A stretch of DNA of 64,000 nucleotides, taken from NCBI GenBank assembly GCA_022661535.1, contig JAKULF010000007.1, forward strand, positions 3,906,001 to 3,970,000, written 5' to 3'. Position 1 is the first letter of the stretch. Every line of letters begins with the position of its first letter. The notes under the pieces are model-generated. The model worked only from the letters and a program-made list of their open reading frames with translations, had not been told where the DNA came from and searched no databases. Shown in pieces: positions 12,761 through 23,707 of the stretch. This DNA is from Eutypa lata (lineage: Eukaryota > Ascomycota > Sordariomycetes > Xylariales > Diatrypaceae). The translations under genes were made by a program, and so were the position numbers.

Positions 12761-12796
12761 GGTAGGTAGGTAGGTAGGTAGGTAGGTAGGTAGGTA
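12761..12796. repeat. (GGTA)9 microsatellite
   Basis: Nine perfect copies of GGTA. Shorter runs of the same unit or its complement (TACC) are scattered through most spacers of this window, for example near 31545-31566, 44505-44520 and 11060-11085, but not in exons. Confidence 0.95.
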
Positions 12797-13029
12797 CACA
12801 TGTGTATACTGCAATTCTACCACACATGTTCGTTGCAATAGACGCCGCCCAGACGTCATGCAGATCAATTGAAAACAATATAAAGTTCCATCATATTAAA
12901 GTAGCATTTACTTAGGTGTGCACAAGTATAGTAAAAGCAAAGCTAGAAGAAGCCGAATGCAAACTGCGTATCCATCAAGAAGCTCGCCAAGCCTAAAAGT
13001 GCAGTGAAGAGAGCCGAATAAGTGTCTCT

Positions 13030-13083
13030 GGAAGAGCCACCCTATCAGGGCTAATATTTTAGCCCGAATAGGGTGGCTCTTCT
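13030..13083. repeat. long near-perfect hairpin (25-bp stem, 4-nt loop)
   Basis: The left arm 13030-13054 reads GGAAGAGCCACCCTAT, then CAGGGCTAA. The right arm 13059-13083 pairs with it at 23 of 25 positions, counting one terminal G-T pair; the mismatches are at 13046-13047 against 13066-13067. The loop is TATT. It lies in unique-looking intergenic DNA, more than 2.5 kb from the nearest gene. It could be a palindromic transposon remnant, a small-RNA precursor, or a cruciform-forming site. No protein is encoded. Confidence 0.85.
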
Positions 13084-16000
13084 GGAAATCCTCTTAAGAT
13101 CTAGATACGGGTAGATATCCGACGTGGCGATGCCTTTATCGATCTAATAACATGACCCGGGTCCTCGAGGTAGCCAGGTAGTTACGGCAGGGTTCGACGA
13201 AACCCGGGTTTATCAGCTATCGTAGGTAAGGTATGTAGGGTAGATATCCAACTATTGGGTTTTCACTTGTAGGTGTTACCTACATAGTGTCGCAATATTG
13301 TATGCAGAAGGGGACCTAGGGGACCTCATTACCACAATACTGGATGGTCCACTCCGATTTGCTGCATGGACGGATGAGGTCCCGTGTCTTGGCTACCCGG
13401 TGCACGCTATCGTTCTTGACCTCGGAACCTTCTACCATGCTTCTTTCAGCCGCACGCCCATCAACATCTCGAGCTGTGAAGGGCCTTTTGTTAATGGGCG
13501 GGGACTCAGCTCGGGGCCTAGCCTGCTCGCTTGATATATTGAGTAGTGCTCCGTGATATATACATTTTTTTCTTTATGAGTGACAAATGCTTACAGAATA
13601 GCTTATCGATCTTGCTAAATTGCATAACGGAGCTGAAAACTTGATATTGAGATATACTTGCCAGGGCTCCTAATAATTGTAGAATCAGTTTGGGTTGTTA
13701 GGGACTTGGACAACAGTTTCCAACACTAGACAACATTGAAGATGAACGACAAGCTTCTAGGGTCTTTCAGCAGCGATTCACATCTATAAACTCACTCAAA
13801 GTGTGGCGGAAGACAGGACGAAGCTGCTAACGTCATTAACGGCTTACATGCTAACTGCCAGCTTGTATGCACTCGCGGAATAAGCTAATATGTAGCGTGG
13901 TAGAGCTCTGGGGCAAAAGTAACACATGGTGGCAAAGCAGCTGCCGTAGAATAATTTTGCGGTACGTTCGTTGGTTTGTGTTCTTCGAGATCACTCTACT
14001 GAACACCGAAATGTGTGGACATAGCGGGGAATGTTACACAGCAGTCGGGTGCTCGCATGATCTGGGATATAGCCCTGAGCCATTGTCCCTATCGATATTA
14101 AAAAAGCCTTATAATATATATGTAGCTTACCCTTGCTTTCCAATGTTTGACTTGTGTTTGTAAGCAAGCAAAGCTGCAACATTACCCTGACAGCCTGCCT
14201 AACATAAAAAAGCGTTATTGACGTGTTGAAGTTACAGCCGCAACGGTCGGGGGCAGTCCGGGCAGATTGTATTGGATTGCCCCACTTAAGAGCTGAACTG
14301 AATTGAAAACACTTGCCGGTCGCCGACCGGATTTGCTGAATACGGTGTACCGAGATATCGAATATCAACAATGACGCAGAACCAATTGTCGTCTGTCGAT
14401 CACCCTTTTTTTGTTGAAGTGTCGCGTGAGCCTGGCGATCCTGTGATGTCTAATTGTCTGTTGTGCGACTCACCATTAAACCATTTCAGTTAAATATTCG
14501 TAGGAGTTCCGGGTTCTTGGAGTCCTCTCTGCCTCTGAGCCAACATACACAGAGAGGTGAGTGTTCGCGATGCTAAACTACCCAACTCCCCAACAACCCC
14601 CCTCAAGTACGTTCATGAGGTAAGAAGCCTCTCAGCGGGAAGGAACCACTTTCGTTTCAATTAACCCGAATACTTGATCCCGATGTTACTTCGGACGGCC
14701 CAATTAGCCCTCTTGATTGGGTACCGCAGCCCTATTGACTAGTACATAGTCTATTGCAATCAATCAATCGGGTGGGGTTTCATTAGGTACGTCGCAGTAG
14801 GGCAGTCAAGGAGGTCTTGTACCTGTGTGCATACTTCCAGGGTCCAAAGATTTTCAACATTCTAGTGGTCTGCCGCCAATCATGTTTCGATTGTCATAGT
14901 TCTAGATCTTTTTGAAGATAGAGAATGAAGACTGTATGTGGGATGGTGGAGATAACACATGGTGGGTGGGAGGGTAACCGGCAACCGGTAAGGATTTAGG
15001 CCCATCGAGATTAATTGATGATACCAAATCGGCTCGCTAAAAAGTAGCTAGAAGTTTACGCTTAACGTTAAATGACAAGTTTGATCCAATATAAGCAATT
15101 TATACTCTACTGTTTTCCATAAATAATAATCATAACTAGTGAAACGGGTGAAGAAGCCATCAGGCCATGGCGTGAGTTGCTGGAATTGCGGGCTCGAGGG
15201 GACGCAAGGTAGCGTCATTTTGGCATCTGAGCGGAGGCCGCTATATACTAGCTGCGGCAATACTTTTCGCAAGCTCTTCCAATGCTACCTATGATATCAT
15301 TCCGAGGGGCATTTCAATTTTTGTTATCTACCGATTTCTACCTAGGGTAGGTGAGCAGGTGAGATTCAATATGGAGGTGAGAGGTGGAAGTAGTAAAGGA
15401 AGGTAAAAGCGATTAAAAGCCTAACGATTAAGTAGGTTTATCCACTCCAGAAAAGGCGCACTCATGATCTGACTCAGTATATTTCACGTGTATATCATAG
15501 ACTAAAGCATGTAAAAGTGTCTCTTGGTGTTCTCTCACGTTCTCTTTGTTCCACGGCTTCTACCTACTATATACTAGATTTTCATTGGCATCCGTTCTCA
15601 CTCACCTACATAACTCTATTCCGTCCGTATTTGTCTCACAATTCAAGGAGATCACACCTATCGATACCTAAGGAATCAGACCAGAGGCTATCGCGCCTAC
15701 AATTTCGTTGTTAGAGTTTCTACGAAAGCTGAGAGCAAGCGCAAGTCAGTTACCCGAAGCGTAGTGGCAAGTAAAAAGTTCTAGGTTCTTTTAGATCTAA
15801 GTTAGTTCTTTTGACGATCTTTCTATCTGTTTGGTTTTCCCACTCCCCTATCTCCGTGTTCTCCCTTTATATACCTAGAGGTAGTGCTTAGACTACGACT
15901 ACGTACTTCACATTTTCCCATTGCTTATTGCTCATTGCCCCGCATTGTCGTCAGAACTGAATTGTTCACTCTAGAGCCCCATCTAACCAACCCACAGACA

Positions 16001-16384
16001 GACAAACGGGTTTTTGCTTTGCGGTGTGGTCTGTGTCTTTGAGCATTCGACTTCCTACAGCCAACCAACCTACTTGTTGTTATTTAAGCCTTACCTAGAA
16101 ACTGGTATAATAATCCTTTGTCTTTCATCGATTGACTTTTCTATACATTTTCCCACCAAACGCCACGCCACCAACAGTAGGGGATAATACTCATATTGTT
16201 CCCGAACCAGTACATTTCGACGATCACGGACCTTTAATCTTCCCTGCTACTCGATACGAGATCCGACGACTGTCTCACCGCCACCTGTCGATTTAGTCTC
16301 TTCAACTTGCCATTGAGGCACAACCACCTGACGATATCCTCTCCCTGTTTTTGTAAAGGTCTCACACTCTGTTAATCATCTGCA

Positions 16385-18859
16385 ATGGCCGAATTTATTA
16401 CTCCTACGAAGTTACGTCAGCATGGACAACACCGGGGATCCAACGATGACATCGGTATTTACAGCGATGCGAGAACATACTATTCTTCGGACGATATTCA
16501 CTCAAACCGGCACCATAGGCGGAACCGGACATATTCTCAGGTACAGCAAGCATTAGAATGCACGGAGGAGAAATTGTACTGTCTCGCTGACTCGGAAACA
16601 GAATAGCTTAGTTCACCAGATGCAGCGTAGTATGGGACTCAATGAACCTCACAGACGTGGAAGTCATGGTAAGTTACTTTCGAAATAAAAAACAATCGCC
16701 ATTCAGATACTAATCCCGCATCTGTTCTCCAGACGAGGCCAGCAGACCGCATGCTCGCCAGTTCCTCATCGACGTCGATCACACCCTTGAGAGTCTCCAA
16801 GAACAAGAAGATACCGACAAAAACATGCAGATCACAATCGAGGATGCCGGTCCGAAGGTACGTTTATTTCCGCTACTCTCTTTGCATTATAACTGGTTCT
16901 AAGGCTATGACTAGGTCATATCATTGCGGACAGCCGCCTCGGAAGGATACAACCGATTCGACATTAGAGGAACATACATGCTATCGAATCTACTACAAGA
17001 GTTGTCTATGGCAAAAGAGTTCGGACGCAAACGTATCATTCTCGACATTGGTCGTCTCAACGAGAACCCCGTCAGCAGGTTATCTAGACTGATTAAGGAT
17101 CAATTCTGGGAAGGTTTGACGCGCCGTATCGATGCCTCCAGCATTGAGGTGGCTGCAAAGGACCCAAAGGACTGGACTGACGATCCGAGGCCTCGTATCT
17201 ACGTCCCTCCAGGCGCCCCTGAACAGTACGAGTACTACACAAAGTTGGCGCGCGAGCGTCCAGAAATTCGGTTAGATGTGCAAATGTTAGCCGACAAGAT
17301 CACCCCCGAGATGGTTCGCGACATGAATGACAAACCGGGACTCCTTGCCGTTGCCATGGATGACTATGTCGATCCAAAGACAGGAGAGAAAACGCTGCAG
17401 GGAGTGCCTTTCGTGGTTCCAGGAGGACGATTCAATGAATTATACGGGTGGGACAGCTACATGACATCTTTGGGTCTTCTTGTCAATGACAAGGTAGATT
17501 TAACCAAATCTTTGGTTAGGAATTTCTGCTTCTGCATTCAACATTATGGCAAGATCCTCAACGCAACCAGGTCTTACTACCTCCTGCGCTCTCAACCACC
17601 CTTCCTCACGGACATGGCACTTCGTGTCTACGAAAAAATCAAGCATGAGCCAAGTGCTACCGACTTTCTCCGCACGGCTATCTTAGCAGCTATCAAGGAA
17701 TACTATTGTGTATGGATGGCTGCTCCACGCCTAGATCCAAAGACTGGCCTGTCCAGGTATCGACCAGATGGTCACGGAGTTCCCCCGGAAACAGAAGCTT
17801 CCCATTTCGTCCATGTCCTAGAACCGTACATAAAGAAGCACAACATGACATTCAAGGAATTCGTTCGAGCATACAACTATGGTGAGGTCGATGAACCGGA
17901 GTTGGACGAGTACTTCCTGCACGACCGCGCCGTCCGAGAATCTGGCCACGACACCTCCTACCGACTCGAGAAGGTCTGCGCTAATCTCGCTACGATTGAT
18001 CTCAATTCTCTGATATACAAATATGAGATGGATATCTCGCGTGTTATCCGAAATGTCTTCGGTGATAAGCTTGTTATTCCAGCTGAGTGGCGTGGAGAAG
18101 GCATGACGCCTGGCCAGGTCGAAACATCCGCTGACTGGGACCGAAGATGGAGGAAACGACGGATCGCCATCCACAAATATCTCTGGAACGAGGAGAAAGG
18201 AATGTATTTCGATTACGACACGGTGAAGCAGAAGCAGTGCAATTACGAGTCTTGTACCACATTTTGGCCGCTTTGGGCTGGAGTTCCAGACCCAGAAAAG
18301 GCAGCTAAAGTGGTCAAGAAGGCCGTGCCCAAGTTTGAAGCATATGGGGGCTTGCTGGCGGGTACAGAAGAATCCCGGGGATTAATCAGCTTAGAGCGAC
18401 CGAATCGACAGTGGGACTATCCGTACGGTTGGGCGCCTCAGCAGATGCTCGCCTGGACAGGGCTAGCACGATATGGATATTCCGACCTTGCACAAAGATT
18501 GGCCTACAGGTGGCTATTCATGATCACTAAGGCCGCCTTTGACTTCAACGGCGTTGTGGTTGAGAAATACGACGTCACGCGTCCCGTAGATCCTCACCGG
18601 GTTGATGCGGAATATGGAAACCAGGGTCTTGACTTCAAGGGCGTGGCTAAAGAAGGGTGAGTAGAAGTATAATGATCCTGTCTCTGACTATTGCTAACAT
18701 CGAAATATTAGATTCGGTTGGGTCAACGCGAGCTATGTCTACGGTCTGCAGTTCGTCTCAACAGAGATGAGACGGGCCCTCGGCACGCTGACTCCCTACG
18801 ATACTTTCGAGAAAGCTCAGCAGCTGAGGGAAGAGAAGATCCAAGCAGAGTTATTTTGA
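16385..18859 (+). CDS. NTH1: neutral trehalase (GH37)
   Basis: Five exons (16385-16540, 16602-16668, 16733-16857, 16915-18656, 18712-18859) give 745 residues, the usual length for cytosolic neutral trehalase, which hydrolyses trehalose to two glucoses. Both family signatures are present: [14 protein letters not shown] (~285) and [10 protein letters not shown] (~615). The N-terminus holds the EF-like calcium loop [12 protein letters not shown] (101-112) and a protein kinase A site RRGS (S73); RNRTYS near residue 50 is a second basic site. In yeast, PKA phosphorylation and 14-3-3 binding activate the enzyme through this region, so the same control is likely here. There is no signal peptide. CCCCT (15845-15849) and AGGGG (16179-16183) stress-element cores lie upstream, but these are weak evidence. 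Three of the four introns interrupt the regulatory N-terminus. Confidence 0.96.
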
Positions 18860-21007
18860 GCCACTCGACCCTTTCGGTGCTTTGCATTAAATCGACAATC
18901 GCTGTGCTTGTCGATACACATTGCTAGTTTCACCTTTCTAACGACGTTGACGAATCAAGTTTGGACCTTCCGGTTGGCACGCAATTATGTGGGAATTAAG
19001 CATAAGGTTGTTCGTTTGTTCAGTTATTCTCTCATCGACAGTAGCTTATGAGCTCGGTAGCCAATGGTTACATATCCTTGAAGCATTGCTTGGTGCAGCA
19101 TCCGACTGGGATTTGGAGCATACCTCGATATATTTATGGGAAGTAATACCAAGATCACACATGGTGCATGGCATCGGGTAACATGAGACTTCCCTGAAGG
19201 GATTCTTCAAGGAGGAGGAGGAGATCTAGTAGATTAGAGGTGGCATTGGTGAGAAAGACAATTGCTCTGGTACTTACAGCACAAGCATATTATATTACTA
19301 CAAGTACAGTATTCGTATGAAAAGTATGACAATACGACTGGTATAAATAAATAAAATCCGTTCAAAACCAGATGGTGAAGTTCCGAATAGTGTCTTGGTT
19401 ATTAAGTAACAGTAGCAGATGATACCGAAAACATGCAAGACAGACTGGGTTAGGACAGGGAGCTTCGATCATATGAAAATATGGGTAGTGTTTTCAGCTT
19501 GATATATTTGAGGTGGCCTCGAACCTCTAAAGTCAATGAATAAGCTTATGAACCAAAGCCGAGGCTCAGGAAGAACCCGTGGTGCCCCTCCATCCGCCAG
19601 CCCTAATTAAGATATGTATATAGACTATATAGATAACCGGCGGTTGTGACACAGGATGATGTATGTGCTAGTTAGGGATCGAATGACAATACGTACTTAC
19701 TGTAAGTGCCTACTTATGTATGTACAAGACAGCGAAGACCGATGCATTTTCACATGTCAGAGTGGAGGCGTTGGTTACTGTTAATATACGTTTTCAGGGC
19801 CCCCACCCATTCCAGAGCCTCAGAATTAAGTACTTATCTATGGCTGCTAGACTTGAAGGTGTGTATACACATTCATAGATTAGCAAGTCATAGATTAACA
19901 AGCTTGTTTTCTGATATTGCATCAGCTAAGACACTTCAATTGCTATACTGCAAGAAAAGACGAATTCAGTAGAGCTCTCCTCCTCCTCATCATCATCAGA
20001 GCAGGAATGATATAACCCGCCCTCTCCCTTTACTTGTGATGTAACTATTAATGCATACGTACATGGATGTTTTCATCAAAATCTCATGACACTGCGTCAT
20101 GGTCATCAACAATCGATGGAACTGACTGGACTGGACTGGACTCCCAAAAAATGCCCGCTCCCCCGGCTTTCTGGGGCATCTGCCAATTTGCGGGGTGTTG
20201 CAATACCTACATACATGTATAGCAGCTTATAGGTACATAAGACTGGGAGTGATGAAAGTACTCGGTAATTCGGCCAATGGCGGCATCCCTGGACGGACGG
20301 GGGCCCCACCCTCCCCGTTGAGCCGAGGGGCGGGTCTGGAGCGAGCGTCGTCTCAGACGTCAGAAGCTCCTTTTCTCCCCTTGTCCCAAGTCCCGAGGCG
20401 ATCTTCCAGCCAGCAGCTAACTAAACACACCTTGGTAAACTTCCCGTTACCGCCTGTCACAAGACAATATACAAGCAATTCATATCAATGGGTTTAGCGC
20501 GTAAGTAACTATGTATGAGAGAATCTGTAGTGCGGGTTGAGTCGAAGACACACAGACCAACCTAGTTAGTCAGTTACCCTTCCCCCTAACGAGATCGACT
20601 GGCGATGCCTTTGCCGCTTGCCCGACTGGTTCCGAACATGTACATGGCTAGTCGGTGCCGTATGGTTGGTATGTATGGATGGATGGGACACATGTAGCCG
20701 GGCATGTGCGAGTAAGTGACTCTTATTAGTACATAGTATAATCCATCCCGCCAATATACTTCGTTAACTTACTCCTTGACTCTTAAATAATACACTTTCT
20801 CCATTTTATTAACCTCCAAGTCGCTTCGTCGTCGGCTCTTGGCTCTATTTTCTGTTCCTGAACAAGAGAAGAAAAGAAAAAAAACAGACCCCCTGTACTC
20901 TGCTTAACACTGGCATTGATTGGCCTTGGAAACCTAGAGTGCCCTTACATTTACTATCTTGTTGTAGAAAGATATAGTATCGTTACTTCCAGTGAGAGAA
21001 CATCACC
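18860..21007. other. intergenic region upstream of isocitrate lyase
   Basis: No supportable gene. The first part is the trehalase 3' flank; the last ~800 bases are the isocitrate lyase promoter. CTGGGG (20171-20176) and GCGGGG (20190-20195) fit the degenerate SYGGRG CreA consensus and would suit a glucose-repressed gene. Such sites are common by chance. Confidence 0.5.
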
Positions 21008-22954
21008 ATGGCGTCGAACAACATGATCAATGCCGCCATTGACCCGGATGTGGAGGAAGAGTTGTTCGCTAAGGAGATCGAGGCCGTCAAGAAGTGGTGG
21101 AGTGACCCGCGATGGAGGTACACTAAGCGGCCGTTCACCGCCGAGCAGATCGTCTCGAAGAGAGGGCATCTACCGATCGAGTACGCCAGTAATGCACAAT
21201 CGAAGAAGCTATGGAAGATCCTCGAGGGTCGCTTCAAGGTAAATGGAATTTTTAACTATCTATCTACCAACTGAGAGAATAGAGAGAGAGAGAGAGAGAT
21301 CCCGAATAAGCCAACACTAACGAACTCTCATCTAGAACCGCGACGCGAGCTATACCTACGGCTGCTTAGAACCAACGATGGTCACACAGATGGCCAAGTA
21401 CTTAGACACCGTATACGTATCAGGTTGGCAATCATCATCAACGGCTTCTTCGTCCGATGAGCCCGGTCCAGACTTGGCAGATTACCCCTATGTGAGTTTA
21501 CACATGCGCAAATGCGCCCCACCCACCTACCTACAACACAAGACAGGACAGTTAAAATTGACAACATACAAAAAAACAAACAAAAAAAGACCACCGTACC
21601 CAACAAAGTAAAGCACCTCTTCATGGCGCAGCTCTTCCACGACCGCAAGCAGCGGCAGGAGCGGCTCAGCGCGCCCAGCAAGGCGGAGCGGGCCAAGCTC
21701 GCCAACATCGACTACCTGCGGCCGATCATCGCGGACGCGGACACGGGGCACGGCGGGCTGACGGCAGTGATGAAGCTGACGAAGCTGTTCGTGGAGAGCG
21801 GCGCGGCGGGGATCCACATCGAGGACCAGGCGCCGGGGACCAAGAAGTGCGGGCACATGGCGGGCAAGGTGCTCGTGCCCATCAGCGAGCACATCAACCG
21901 GCTCGTGGCCATCCGCGCCCAGGCCGACATCATGGGCAGCGACCTGCTCGCCGTCGCGCGCACCGACGCCGAGGCCGCCACCCTCATCACCACCACCATC
22001 GACCCGCGGGACCACGCCTTCATCCTCGGCTGCACCAACCCGTCCCTGACCCCGCTGAGCGACCTCATGATCGCCGGCGAGCGCGCCGGCAAGAACGGCG
22101 ACGACCTCCAGGCCATCGAGGACGCCTGGCTGCGCGACGCCGGGCTCCAGCGCTTCGACGACGCCGTCGTCGACGCCATCAATGCCGATCCGGCCCTGTC
22201 GGATAAGAAAGGCGCCGTTTCGGCGTACTTGGCTCAGGCGAAGGGCAAGAGCCTCACGGATGCGAGGGCTGCGGCGAGGGCTGCCACCGGCGGCAAGGAC
22301 GTCTTTTTCGATTGGGATGCCGCGCGCACCCGCGAGGGCTATTATCGTCTGAAGGGCGGCTGCGATTGCGCTATCAACCGTGCTATTGCATATGCGCCGT
22401 ACTGCGACGCCATCTGGATGGAGAGCAAGCTGCCTGATTTCAAGCAAGCCGAGGAGTTCGCGAAGGGCGTGCATTCCGTGTGGCCTGAGCAGAAGTGAGT
22501 CATATCTTTAGTCCCTACTCCTTACCCCCCCCCCACTCCTTTCTTACTAAAGAATTTGATTGATTGACCGACGTAACTAATCAACCAACGCAACAGACTA
22601 GCCTACAACCTCTCGCCCTCCTTCAACTGGAAGTCGGCCATGCCGCGCGACGAGCAGGAGACGTACATCCGGCGGCTGGCCACGCTGGGGTACTGCTGGC
22701 AGTTCATCACGCTGGCGGGGCTGCACACGACGGCGCTGGCCAGCGACGCCTTCGCCCGCGCCTACGCCCGCCAGGGCATGCGCGCCTACGGCGAGCTCGT
22801 CCAGGAGCCCGAGATGACCACGGGCGTCGACGTCGTGCGCCACCAGAAGTGGAGCGGCGCTACCTACGTCGACGAGCTGCAGAAGATGATCACCGGCGGC
22901 GTGAGCAGTACCGCTGCTATGGGCAAGGGCGTCACGGAGGATCAGTTTCACTGA
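21008..22954 (+). CDS. ICL1: isocitrate lyase
   Basis: Four exons (21008-21238, 21336-21491, 21590-22494, 22597-22954) give 549 residues, normal for fungal isocitrate lyase. The enzyme splits isocitrate to succinate and glyoxylate in the glyoxylate cycle, allowing growth on acetate and fatty acids; in filamentous fungi it is usually in glyoxysomes/peroxisomes. The catalytic signature KKCGHM is at ~214-219 with C216 as the active-site cysteine. The Met after His and the following [12 protein letters not shown] favour true isocitrate lyase over 2-methylisocitrate lyase. [16 protein letters not shown] and the ending GVTEDQFH are also typical. There is no C-terminal SKL-type signal. Intron 2 ends in an A-rich tract (CAAAAAAAG) rather than a pyrimidine tract, and intron 1 carries a GA microsatellite. 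Exons 3 and 4 are strongly GC-biased, consistent with high expression. Confidence 0.96.
21281..21299. repeat. (AG)n microsatellite in isocitrate lyase intron 1
   Basis: A 19-nt AG run inside the first intron (21239-21335). It is purine-rich on the transcribed sense strand. No function is assigned; it is a likely length-polymorphic marker. Confidence 0.9.
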
Positions 22955-23707
22955 GGGGTTGGTGGATGGTGGATGGTGGATGATCATGACGATGACGATG
23001 ATGATGATGGTGGTGGTGGTGAGTTAGGTAGTCATGTATGTCTTTCCTTCGGTGGTAAGTGGCCGCCGATGAAAGGGGGCTGGTGGTTGTGGATACCTAT
23101 AGGGTTGTATATGAGACTGGTTTTAAAGTATAGATATGTGCGGAGGTTTATATGGTGATTCAAGACATGTCAGTGGTAAAGTCTTTCTAGGAGTAATGCA
23201 TAAAGCTGGCTTGTGTTTCTTGATGTTTTTCTTTTGTTTTTTCTACCTAAGGGCTCTGCGACAAACAAACTAGTCCTTGACCTGGAGTGGTAGAGGGTTT
23301 ATCGTCGTATAGAAAATAAGAGAGCAGCTCTGAGAAACGTAGGTTAGGATGTGAACTACCTACAGGTATAGACACACATAAGTCTTAACGATTTCTTGAG
23401 AAGCGTATGTATGACTAATTTCATCGATTACGAGGACTTCCATGGATATTGATTCAGTTTTGACTAAGCTTTGGTTATGTGTACTTATGATACTTGTAGT
23501 TTCCTCGGGATAACTCATATCTCGTAATATAAAACATAGACCTAATTATAAACACCGTATTCTTCCAGCCCGTCTTGGAGGTATTATTTCCAAAGACGCG
23601 ATTACACTACAAGGTTGACTTGCTGAATAAGCCAACTACTGTGGGATAATTAGAACTCTCAGTTAAATACGTTGGAACCTAGCTAGTATTAATTAGGCGA
23701 AACATGC
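22955..23707. other. convergent intergenic region
   Basis: The 3' flanks of isocitrate lyase and the HET-domain gene. A GATGAC/GATGGTGGT-rich patch lies just after the isocitrate lyase stop, then AT-rich sequence. Nothing else was recognised. Confidence 0.6.

Larger units (their letters stand above)
10476..16384. other. long gene-free interval between divergent genes
   Basis: There are 5.9 kb between the start codons of the glycosyltransferase (leftwards) and trehalase (rightwards) with no reading frame that looks real. Frames are short, overlap stops and show no domain. The interval holds a GGTA run (12761-12796), a strong hairpin (13030-13083) and a pyrimidine-rich stretch at about 15500-16384 that is probably the trehalase promoter and leader. 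Non-coding RNA cannot be excluded. Confidence 0.6.

Noticed and set aside
20171..20195. Two CreA-like sites upstream of isocitrate lyase
   Set aside because: SYGGRG is very degenerate and the sites are over 800 nt from the ATG; mentioned in the region note only.
21527..22474. 315-codon minus-strand frame opposite isocitrate lyase
   Set aside because: It is the antisense shadow of a GC-rich exon; composition is Arg/Ala/Leu/Val-biased with no domain.
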